A DNA stretch of 64,000 bases. Source: Sphingobacteriales bacterium. Lineage in GTDB: Bacteria; Bacteroidota; Bacteroidia; Chitinophagales; CAIOSU01. The notes under the pieces are model-generated. The model was not told the origin of the DNA. It made no database searches and was given only the letters and a program-made list of their open reading frames with translations. The translations under genes were made by a program, and so were the position numbers. Below, one piece after another: positions 50,929-58,981 of the stretch (positions are counted from its first letter, which is position 1; every line of letters starts with the position of its first letter). The DNA is taken from positions 62,001 to 126,000 of the forward strand of contig JAIXUD010000021.1 in assembly GCA_027483645.1 (NCBI GenBank), written 5' to 3'.

Positions 50929-53303
50929 CGTACTATCAGCAATTTGGTAGTAAATAATCCCTCCTCCGTTTGCAGAACGCCAATATACATTCCTGCTGGT
51001 ACTTCCTGAATATTCCAAGTAATGAATTGACTATTATTCAAAGTCAATTGCTCATTTATTAATGAGGCTATTTCCTTGCCTTGAAGGTCAAACACCTTCA
51101 ACGAAACCTGCCCTGCTTTTGGCAATTGAAAACTAAAGTTCACTTGCTCGTTAGCCGGGTTAGGATAACTCACTAAACCGCCTACGTTACCCACTGGCAA
51201 ATCAGCTTCACCCACAAGGTTAACATCTCGCAAAGTGAGTCTCATATTCCAGTTTCTGTTGAACGCACCAAGGCTTGAAAGCGCTACCCCATTAGGATTG
51301 CTTAGGTTGAATAGGAACGCGCCGTTAGGGTCTGGCTGAACACCAGCATCCAAGCCCAAAATTTGCACAGTGCCGTCTTTCAGCAAAAACTCTATTTCGA
51401 TGATGTATTTACGGCCAGTCTCCAAAACCAGCGGAGCACCTACTAGCTTCACGCACTTAAACCCATTGATGCCTTTTAATTGGCTGGTTACATTGTCTTC
51501 GTATACTTTGGTCCAGTGGCTGCCAGCAATAAACGGCCTCTGCGTATCGGTTACATCCTTTCGTACCCTTAATATCGCTTCCACAATGTTGGTGTCTTCA
51601 TCGGAAATATAAGCCGACACATACTCTATGAAGTGGGTTTCGTAATAAGGAGTAAGCTTGTTGGCATCATAAATTACAAACGCCGACCATAATTCAGAAT
51701 TAGCTCCAAATGAGGTATTGCGCTCACTATCATAATTCAATGGAACGCTACCAGCTATAAAATTAATCGCAATCGTGTCGCTTAGGGCACAACCATTATT
51801 ATCAGTAAGGGAAAGTACATACACATCTGGCGACAACTCGCTGAAAGTATCAATCGTTGAGGTCAGGTTTGAGTCTAGCATAGTGCCCGATGCGGTGCTC
51901 CAATCATATACATAAGGTAAGCGCCCGCCACTTAATACTGTTTCTAGTCTACCAGTGGGTTCTCCATTACAAATAATGCTATCCAGGTAGTTCAATTGTA
52001 TGTCCAACGGCTCTGGCTCGGTAATGGTAATGCTATCTAAAGTCGATTTGCAGTTGTTATCATCTTGCACTAATACCGTGTATGAACCATATGGGGTGTT
52101 TATTAAGCTGTGCAGCGAATCAAAAGTACCTAATTCAGTTGAAACGCTGTTTCCATTCTCATCAGTCCAATACACATCATAAGGCAATCTGCCCCCTGAA
52201 AGCTTAATATCAATATTGTCCGCAACATCGCCCGCACACGATACGTAGGATGTATCCAAAATAGTAATAAACGTTCGGGCAAAAGTATCTACCTGCACCG
52301 TATCTTGCCGGATGCAATCGGCAAAACCAGGTACAGGTATAGTCACTTCCACAATGAAAATATCGCGGTTGCTTACCTGTATCTGCGGGGTGGTTTGCTG
52401 CCCTTTTGGCCAGAAATAGGTAGGATTAACTGCATTTACCGTAGCATCCAGCGTAATAACGGTATCCTGGCAAACCTTCCTACTAAAAAACCCGAGAATG
52501 GGCTGGGTGTTTACATATGTGGTAACAGGCAAGCGGGCACTAACACTATCGTTGCTTATTTGCAGCACCTTCCAATCATAAAAGAAGTATAAATAATCAG
52601 TAAGGCCATTGATAGTGCCTGTAACGGAAAGCACTGGGGTACTAGTAACTTGGTCGATTGCCGAATAAGGATAAACGGCCCCCGAAAAATTCCTCAGCAG
52701 GCCATTGCCACCTGAGCCTTCTGCAGTGATGGTATAACCAATACCGGGTAGTAAACGGGCATTAAGGAACACTTCTTCTTGACCATCCAGCAGCCCAGTT
52801 GGGTTAGGTACATTGGTGGTATTCACAATGTTGCCAAGGTTATCTTTAATCACCACCACAACATTGAACATATTGTTGAAGTACATTACTACACTTTCCA
52901 GCACAACTGGCTCTATCACATCAAATACCTGCCCATCAAAGTAGTAGGAATATGGCTGCGCATTCACGTTTTCGATTGGGTTGCTGTAGACAAACGTATC
53001 ATAAACCGTGGTATCGCCAGGCAAAAGTGTAGCGGCATAGTAAGTTACGGTAGCAGTATCAAAAACAGTAAGGTTGCTATCGGTTATTGCATAAGGGACC
53101 GTGGTAACGGCGTTCGTATACCAAATGATTTTTTCATCCAGCAAGTTGCTGGCAGGTTTGGCATATAGTTTAACTGAATCGCGGGTGCTGCTGCAGAGCG
53201 ATGTATCTTGCACTATTGGTGGAAGCACCTGTGCATGTAGTGTGGCATCTGTGGCTAAGGCCAACAACACCCAAAAGATGATATGTTTGGTAAACCTTAG
53301 CAT
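50925..53303 (-). CDS. SprB-repeat T9SS surface protein
   Basis: A 792-residue protein: signal peptide (to about residue 24, LHAQ), Ig-like region, then two SprB-type repeats (~350-510; for example YVSCAGDVADNIDIKLSGG and SIICNGEPTGRLETVLSGG), then a beta-sandwich carbohydrate- or adhesion-type region, and a C-terminal T9SS sorting domain (SYPNPANEQVNFSF ... GMYIGVL ... TKLLIVR). SprB repeats are known from the mobile gliding adhesin of Flavobacterium. Start overlaps the lipoprotein stop by one base (TAATG), end overlaps the next start (ATGA). Confidence 0.9.
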   Translation of the reverse strand: MLRFTKHIIFWVLLALATDATLHAQVLPPIVQDTSLCSSTRDSVKLYAKPASNLLDEKIIWYTNAVTTVPYAITDSNLTVFDTATVTYYAATLLPGDTTVYDTFVYSNPIENVNAQPYSYYFDGQVFDVIEPVVLESVVMYFNNMFNVVVVIKDNLGNIVNTTNVPNPTGLLDGQEEVFLNARLLPGIGYTITAEGSGGNGLLRNFSGAVYPYSAIDQVTSTPVLSVTGTINGLTDYLYFFYDWKVLQISNDSVSARLPVTTYVNTQPILGFFSRKVCQDTVITLDATVNAVNPTYFWPKGQQTTPQIQVSNRDIFIVEVTIPVPGFADCIRQDTVQVDTFARTFITILDTSYVSCAGDVADNIDIKLSGGRLPYDVYWTDENGNSVSTELGTFDSLHSLINTPYGSYTVLVQDDNNCKSTLDSITITEPEPLDIQLNYLDSIICNGEPTGRLETVLSGGRLPYVYDWSTASGTMLDSNLTSTIDTFSELSPDVYVLSLTDNNGCALSDTIAINFIAGSVPLNYDSERNTSFGANSELWSAFVIYDANKLTPYYETHFIEYVSAYISDEDTNIVEAILRVRKDVTDTQRPFIAGSHWTKVYEDNVTSQLKGINGFKCVKLVGAPLVLETGRKYIIEIEFLLKDGTVQILGLDAGVQPDPNGAFLFNLSNPNGVALSSLGAFNRNWNMRLTLRDVNLVGEADLPVGNVGGLVSYPNPANEQVNFSFQLPKAGQVSLKVFDLQGKEIASLINEQLTLNNSQFITWNIQEVPAGMYIGVLQTEEGLFTTKLLIVR

Positions 53304-54646
53304 TATTTCACAAAATTTCCGTCAGGGAATATCTCCATCAAAACCATATCGCGGTATTGTGTAAAGCCAAAGCTGTGCTTACTGCACAATGCCAAATACC
53401 GGTCGCCTTCCAGCTCCACTATATCGTTTCCGTGCAATCCAAAAGAGCTTTCAATGATCACGCGACGAACAGGAGTTCCGTCAGCTTCGGGGGTAATCTC
53501 CAGCATGTATAGGTTAGTGCCTTCTGTATGCGAATCGATAGAGCCATTAGATGCATAATCGCTCTGGTCGCCTACTAGTAAAAAGTTACCGTTCCGAAGC
53601 GGAGTAATTGCCCTAGCTACGTTTGCATCTGCCTTAATGGTATTGTTGGGGTTATTATCTACATCGCGGTACCGTACCTCTTTTAGCACATCGCCATTGG
53701 TGTTATCTATAATCATTACCAAAAAGTCATCGTCATTTTTCACTGCTCCCCTATCCAAATAACCCGCTTGGCAAAGTATCATCAACCTATTGCCAGGCAT
53801 TTCAGCAAAATCAATTAGGTTTTTAGCCTCGTTGACCGAGCGGTGATAAAAGCGCCACTGCTCGTTTAGGGTATTATCGGTTTTAATAACAAAACCATTG
53901 TGGGCGGTGCGGTTGCCAGGGGCTAAAATGACAAATCCGTTATCGCTTGTAGGCTTTATCTGTATTAAATCGGTTGAAATAGTACCGCTAAAACCGCTAA
54001 TGAAGTAATTCTGTAATGAGTTGGCAATCGGCGTTGCGTTGGCCGCCAAATTAAAGTTGGCATCGAGAGGATACTGCACTACACCTATACCCTTTAAGCT
54101 ACCGGTTGTGGTAATGCCAACCAGTGACAACGCATAACCGCCCGCATTACTTGGGGTAACGGCAAGTTTGGCAAAAGAGATGTTATCGATGCCGCTATTT
54201 TGAAATGGATTGGGTATACTCACGCTTTGCACCGTTGCGCCATCAGCATTTACTTTAATAAACTTAAGCACTGGCGGCATGCCTACCCCCAGTGGGTCGA
54301 GCTCTTCAACCAATACGAGCGCCAATTTATCAGGCGTTTCGGCAATGTTTACAAAGTTCTTCACTACCGTGCGCGATTCGGCATTGGGAGAGTTATAATC
54401 CAAGAAAACCTGCCAATCCTTCTCACCCTGTGCGTTTACTTTAATAGCATTGCGCCTGTTGTCGTATACATTATCAGTGGTTATTACCAAAAAGCCACCA
54501 TCTGATGTTTTGATGGTCTTGCCAAATATCACAAAGTCATTATAAACCTTCACAAAGCCTTCATCTTGAGGCTCGGTTTTTTCGCAGGCTGAAAACAGCA
54601 CTGCGACAATGATTAAGCTCAATATACACACCAGATTGCGCTGCAT
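53303..54646 (-). CDS. Beta-propeller-like lipoprotein
   Basis: A 447-residue lipoprotein with signal peptide and lipobox LFSAC (Cys21), followed by EKTEPQDEG, an acidic +2-region common in surface-exposed Bacteroidota lipoproteins. The body consists of ~50-residue repeats with the pattern SDGGFLVITT, NGFVILAPGNR, NGNFLLVGDQSD, suggesting a beta-propeller. No catalytic residues recognised. It starts one base inside the stop codon of the outer-membrane barrel gene (TAATG) and its stop overlaps the 792-residue T9SS gene, so production is coupled to both. Confidence 0.8.
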   Translation of the reverse strand: MQRNLVCILSLIIVAVLFSACEKTEPQDEGFVKVYNDFVIFGKTIKTSDGGFLVITTDNVYDNRRNAIKVNAQGEKDWQVFLDYNSPNAESRTVVKNFVNIAETPDKLALVLVEELDPLGVGMPPVLKFIKVNADGATVQSVSIPNPFQNSGIDNISFAKLAVTPSNAGGYALSLVGITTTGSLKGIGVVQYPLDANFNLAANATPIANSLQNYFISGFSGTISTDLIQIKPTSDNGFVILAPGNRTAHNGFVIKTDNTLNEQWRFYHRSVNEAKNLIDFAEMPGNRLMILCQAGYLDRGAVKNDDDFLVMIIDNTNGDVLKEVRYRDVDNNPNNTIKADANVARAITPLRNGNFLLVGDQSDYASNGSIDSHTEGTNLYMLEITPEADGTPVRRVIIESSFGLHGNDIVELEGDRYLALCSKHSFGFTQYRDMVLMEIFPDGNFVK

Positions 54647-55785
54647 TAATACTGCTGTTTAATTTGGTGAATAAAATTGTAGGTAAAGCCCAATGATAAC
54701 GACAGGTTGGTAAACCTAGAGTCGGCATCTAGATAGTAATAATCTACCAACAAAGTATTGTCGTAGCGGGTATCTGCTTTTTCAAATTTGGGCAAATCTA
54801 TCATGTACCGCACATCGGCAAAAACAGTGAAATACCGTACTTGGTAAGTTAGCGCTATACCGGCCAATGGGCCATATTGGTGCCTGTTGCGCATCGGGCG
54901 CATATCAATACCCAGCGCCGAAGCATCGGTAGTTATAAAATCCGATTCGTTCACTTCGCTAAAGTCTTGGCCGATAAATCGGTTCATTTGGCCATTTAGG
55001 TTGCTTTTTGCGGTTACTGTATACCGGTAGAAAAAGCCTCCGTAAAAAGCTGGAACAAACTTTGACTTACCAACGGCCAAGTTGAAACGGGCGTACAACG
55101 GCACGTTCAGCTGGTTCAAGTTTTCGTCGAAGGTGATGCTGCTGTTCCTAAAGCCATCAAAATATTCGGCTATATTATTATCAGCAAAAATGGTGCGCTC
55201 ATAGTGGGTTTGCAGGTAGTTGGCCTCGGTATGTAGCGAAAGGTATTTAAACAAGTTGTATTGCAAACTCACCCCTGCATGAAACGAAGGCAACGCTTTA
55301 TGTTTGGTACTCTGGGTGCGAAGCAGCTTATCGTCTATTATATTGTAGTAATTATCCACCAAGAAAAAAGGTAGGTCGTACCCTACATTTACCCCTATCG
55401 CCATTACTGGCTTTACCTTAAACTTATTTAAGTTGGTAAGAAAAGGCTCTAAGCTGTATGTAGATGAGCCCGCATCATAATAGTGGTTGTTCTTAAAAAT
55501 TCTACGGATGTAATCTAACCCTTCCTCTAGCTTATCAATCTCCAAATAGGCACTAGAAATTACCTCATACAACAGTTCTTTCTGTTTACTATCGCATTGG
55601 CTCATCTTGCTTTCGCCACCTTCTACCAGCGCGATTAACTGATCGTATTTGCCTGCTTCAAAAAGGCGTACATACTCGCGGAGCGTCTCCTCGCAATTGC
55701 GGTTTTGGGCAAGTGCAACTGTTGGCAGGGCCATCCACATCCCCAATAGTAGCAACAGGGCTTTATATGTCTTATCTATCCTCAT
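54646..55785 (-). CDS. Outer-membrane beta-barrel with N-terminal helical domain
   Basis: A 379-residue protein. Signal peptide (to about residue 26, ALAQ), then a ~90-residue helical TPR-like domain with conserved Cys (NCEETLREYVRLFEAGKYDQ), then an eight- to ten-strand barrel of the porin-like type (VMAIGVNVGYDLPFF, FHAGVSLQYNLFKYLSL, RFTNLSLSLGFTYNFI). The final aromatic strand fits outer-membrane insertion. It is sandwiched by TAATG overlaps between the AAA-WD40 and lipoprotein genes. The helical domain would lie in the periplasm. Confidence 0.82.
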   Translation of the reverse strand: MRIDKTYKALLLLLGMWMALPTVALAQNRNCEETLREYVRLFEAGKYDQLIALVEGGESKMSQCDSKQKELLYEVISSAYLEIDKLEEGLDYIRRIFKNNHYYDAGSSTYSLEPFLTNLNKFKVKPVMAIGVNVGYDLPFFLVDNYYNIIDDKLLRTQSTKHKALPSFHAGVSLQYNLFKYLSLHTEANYLQTHYERTIFADNNIAEYFDGFRNSSITFDENLNQLNVPLYARFNLAVGKSKFVPAFYGGFFYRYTVTAKSNLNGQMNRFIGQDFSEVNESDFITTDASALGIDMRPMRNRHQYGPLAGIALTYQVRYFTVFADVRYMIDLPKFEKADTRYDNTLLVDYYYLDADSRFTNLSLSLGFTYNFIHQIKQQY

Positions 55786-58682
55786 TATTGCTGCGCTGGC
55801 TTACAGGTTTCTACATAAGGTATATCCTCCCCTACTTCGCGTATCCACTCTTCTTGCGAAAGGTTTCGGTTCAGTTGCTGGCACATATCCTTGGCCAGTT
55901 TATTTACATCAGTTTCCCAGAAGCGCATTTGGTTATCACGACAAAGGGCGTAAATACGGCCATCCTCATGGAATGCCAGTGTCTGCACTTTTTTCTTATG
56001 GTCGGTAATAGTTATTGGCTGCAGGTTAAGATTCTTTAAGCGGTACACCTTAATCGTTCCTGCCGCATTGGCAATCGCCATCATCGATGAGGTTTTGTCC
56101 ACCGTAATGTGCTCAATACCAATATCCCCGGCATTGTTTATTGGTGTAATCAGTTTAAGGGTTGTTAAATCATACAATTCAAGCAAACCATTGCTATACC
56201 CAACTGCCAAAATCTTGTTATCTGGCGTTAAGCTTAATGAAAGTGCTCGTTTACCAGCCTGGGTTGATAGTGAGTCTTGCGTGCCAGTAAGTACATTATT
56301 GCGCATCACCATACCCGATTCGTCAGCCGTAAATATGTAGTTGCCATCGGTAGTAAACTCCAAGCTGCGTATACTACCGCCCAAGCTAAAGGTTTGTACG
56401 GGTACTTCTGGCGCTGAAATATTCCAAAGCAACAGCTTATTATCCCTACCACCAGTTGCCACTTTTTGATGGTCGGGGCTAATATCGGCGGCACGTATCA
56501 TGCCTTCATGGCCTACCATAGGAGCGGTTACCAGTTTGTCGGTACCCAGCTTATTCAAATACAAGCTGCCATCTTCATAACCCAATAGCACCAAACCCGC
56601 CATAGGAAACAAGAAAGAACGGTTTACAGGCACGCTGGTTTTGTTTTTTATTTTGCGTTGGCCTATAATCTTGTTACTCTTCATGTCATACAACACCAAG
56701 TCGCTTCCAAGGGTCATGGCTATCAAGGTGTTATCCTCCGCAAAAACAAAAGAAGACAACAGCTCGGCATCGAGCTTAAAGTTGTTTTTATAGCTGCTGT
56801 CCACCATGGTTTTGGCATTGCGAACGGCCTCATAAATAGCGGCATCGTATGGGCTGCCGCCATTTTCACTATTAAAGTTGAACGATTGCATGGCTAGCAA
56901 GCCGTTCACTTGTGGGTCATCATAGTTTAAGGTTGCCTTAAATGCCAATGACTGTGCGGTAGAAAGTCTGCTTAAGCGTATAGCTTCTAACTCTTGCTGG
57001 CGAGCTATCTCGGCCTGGTCTTCAGCAATCAAGCGCTGTTGGTCGGCCAATATTTTCAGCTTTTCTGCCTCCAATCGGTTGCGTTCTGCTTCTAGTCGAG
57101 CCACCTCTGCAAAGTCTCGCTGGCGTTCGGCTTCTTTTAGGGCTATCTCAAGCTCTTCTTGTGCGATAGCCAGTTTCTGCAAGTTTTCCTCAGCGGTCTT
57201 TCTTAGTCCGTCGGCTATTACGGTCTGCTCTTCGGCTTTATCCTTTTCCTCAAGCGCTACTATGGTTTGTGCATCAGCAATCTCCTTTTGTGCTAAGGCA
57301 TATATGGCAGCATAAACGGATAATATAAGAAGCAAACCCGCCAATATGAGCATCAATATCAATATACGGCGCTTTTTGCGCTCTTCCTCTTTTTCAACCC
57401 TACGGCTAAACTCCAAGAAACGTTTCTCCAATGGCGACAAATCATCCCTATCGCTAGCCCAGGTAAGGGCTTGGCGTAATACTTCCCCTTTCAGGGCTGC
57501 TGAACGAGATTTGTTAAGGGAAAGCCAACGGTTCAAGTCAGCAGAAAATGGGCGGTCGAATTTCTTCAATTGCTGCCCGATCCACTCTAGGTCAAACTTG
57601 GTTTTGTAGATGTTGTTGTTTACCGCTAAGTGCCCCGATACAACGCGCACCAAGCCCGAAAGCATCATGTGACGATGGGTAAGATCATCGGGATTGTATA
57701 CTACAAACTGCTTATTGTATAGCTCTTGGTATAGGCCAAGTATCTTGGTATTGTATTGGGAGCGCAATATCTTGTTTTGTATCGCAAGCAAATGCGGGTC
57801 AGACTCAATGGTATTGGCCTTCTTCAGGTATAGCTCGTTGGTGTAAGCATATACCACTTCCTTGTTGTTGGCAATTTTGTCCTCACCCTTTACTATCGCC
57901 TCACAAATGCGCTGGGTAAGAAATGGTTGACCACTGGTCCAATAAAAAACCTCTTGCAAAAAAGCCCTACGATCGATCTCAAAGTACTCAAGCCCAGCTT
58001 CCAGCGGCTCGCTCTCTTCCAAGCTTATATTTTCCAGCAGAAACTCCTTACCTATAAGGAAAGGACTACGCTCTTGGTCTTTTACCAACTCTTGCGGGGT
58101 GGAAATACCCATCACCACAAAGTTCAACCTTACTAAATCAGGGTTATCAGTCCTGGCATTGTATAGGCTCCTAATGATGGCGAAGAAATCATCGGTATTG
58201 AAAAAGTTCTCATCAAGGTTCAGCACTGCTTCCACCTCATCAATCCACACCACTATATTCTCGGGCACTTCTTTTAGTACAACCGTTTGGAAGAACTCTA
58301 TCACCCTATCCACCGGTGTAGTGCCTGTGTCTTCGCGCCACCAACTTTTTAGCTTTGAGGTAAGACCCAAGCCTCTGCATATTTGAAAGAGGTAAGTATA
58401 GTACCATTGATCGGGTGAAATGATGTTGGTGCCCAAGGCACTCATATCGGCAAAGGTGCACACTACCCCTTCGCTCTGCAGTTGGTCGCTCAGCCTAATG
58501 CGAAGGCTTGTTTTACCCATATCGCGGGCGGTAAACATATAGCTGAAATGCCCATCCAGGATTGACTGATGCAGTTGATGGTCTATTTGCCTCGGTACAT
58601 AGGTAGGCTTATCCAAAGGAATGCTACCTCTGGAATGGAATACACCGGTACTGCTAATGCTGTCTAGATAGGTAGTAGGCAT
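55785..58682 (-). CDS. AAA-like NTPase with membrane helix, coiled coil and WD40 propeller
   Basis: A 965-residue protein that opens the long operon. Residues ~1-360 are an AAA-like (AAA_35-type) domain with Walker A ARDMGKTSL (Lys57) and Walker B IVVWIDEVEA (Asp148, Glu149). One membrane helix follows (~440-463), then a long Ala/Glu-rich coiled coil (~466-580), then a WD40 beta-propeller (~620-950; repeats such as GHEGMIRAADISPDHQKVATGG). The NTPase should face one side of the inner membrane and the propeller the other. This architecture is typical of signalling or conflict NTPases. Its stop overlaps the barrel gene (TAATG). It may sense a trigger for the system; that is inference. Confidence 0.85.
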   Translation of the reverse strand: MPTTYLDSISSTGVFHSRGSIPLDKPTYVPRQIDHQLHQSILDGHFSYMFTARDMGKTSLRIRLSDQLQSEGVVCTFADMSALGTNIISPDQWYYTYLFQICRGLGLTSKLKSWWREDTGTTPVDRVIEFFQTVVLKEVPENIVVWIDEVEAVLNLDENFFNTDDFFAIIRSLYNARTDNPDLVRLNFVVMGISTPQELVKDQERSPFLIGKEFLLENISLEESEPLEAGLEYFEIDRRAFLQEVFYWTSGQPFLTQRICEAIVKGEDKIANNKEVVYAYTNELYLKKANTIESDPHLLAIQNKILRSQYNTKILGLYQELYNKQFVVYNPDDLTHRHMMLSGLVRVVSGHLAVNNNIYKTKFDLEWIGQQLKKFDRPFSADLNRWLSLNKSRSAALKGEVLRQALTWASDRDDLSPLEKRFLEFSRRVEKEEERKKRRILILMLILAGLLLILSVYAAIYALAQKEIADAQTIVALEEKDKAEEQTVIADGLRKTAEENLQKLAIAQEELEIALKEAERQRDFAEVARLEAERNRLEAEKLKILADQQRLIAEDQAEIARQQELEAIRLSRLSTAQSLAFKATLNYDDPQVNGLLAMQSFNFNSENGGSPYDAAIYEAVRNAKTMVDSSYKNNFKLDAELLSSFVFAEDNTLIAMTLGSDLVLYDMKSNKIIGQRKIKNKTSVPVNRSFLFPMAGLVLLGYEDGSLYLNKLGTDKLVTAPMVGHEGMIRAADISPDHQKVATGGRDNKLLLWNISAPEVPVQTFSLGGSIRSLEFTTDGNYIFTADESGMVMRNNVLTGTQDSLSTQAGKRALSLSLTPDNKILAVGYSNGLLELYDLTTLKLITPINNAGDIGIEHITVDKTSSMMAIANAAGTIKVYRLKNLNLQPITITDHKKKVQTLAFHEDGRIYALCRDNQMRFWETDVNKLAKDMCQQLNRNLSQEEWIREVGEDIPYVETCKPAQQ

Positions 58683-58742
58683 TCGTAATGTTCCGCGATT
58701 AAAAACTAAACCTAAACATAGCTTAAGTGAAATTTTGGTTGT

Positions 58743-58772
58743 TAAATATAGGCATCATTTGGCGTAAACCAA
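58743..58772 (-). promoter_or_regulatory. Candidate promoter of the surface-CIS operon
   Basis: On the minus strand TTG (58772-58770) and TATATTTA (58750-58743) are separated by 19 bp, close to the TTG/TAnnTTTG consensus with one mismatch in the -7 box. It lies 60 bp upstream of the first gene. The 299-bp gap is AT-rich and shared with the divergent cargo genes. Confidence 0.5.
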
Positions 58773-58934
58773 TCAAATGATAAAAATTTAAGAGAAATTT
58801 CTAGTGTCACTTTTTGCAAGGCCTCTTTGACTTTTTAACATTTCGAATTTGGAAGAATTTCCACAAAATTTTTAATCTAAAATATGAATTTGCAAACCAG
58901 TTGTAGAAAATCAAGTGTGAATTGCGAAAAGAAG

Positions 58935-58942
58935 TATCTTTC
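58935..58942 (+). promoter_or_regulatory. Weak -7 element for the first DUF4157 gene
   Basis: TATCTTTC resembles TAnnTTTG with one mismatch and lies 40 bp before the ATG at 58982. No good -33 element is seen at the right distance. Confidence 0.3.
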
Positions 58943-58981
58943 AAAATTGAACTTTTACGTGTAAAATTTTAATATTACACT

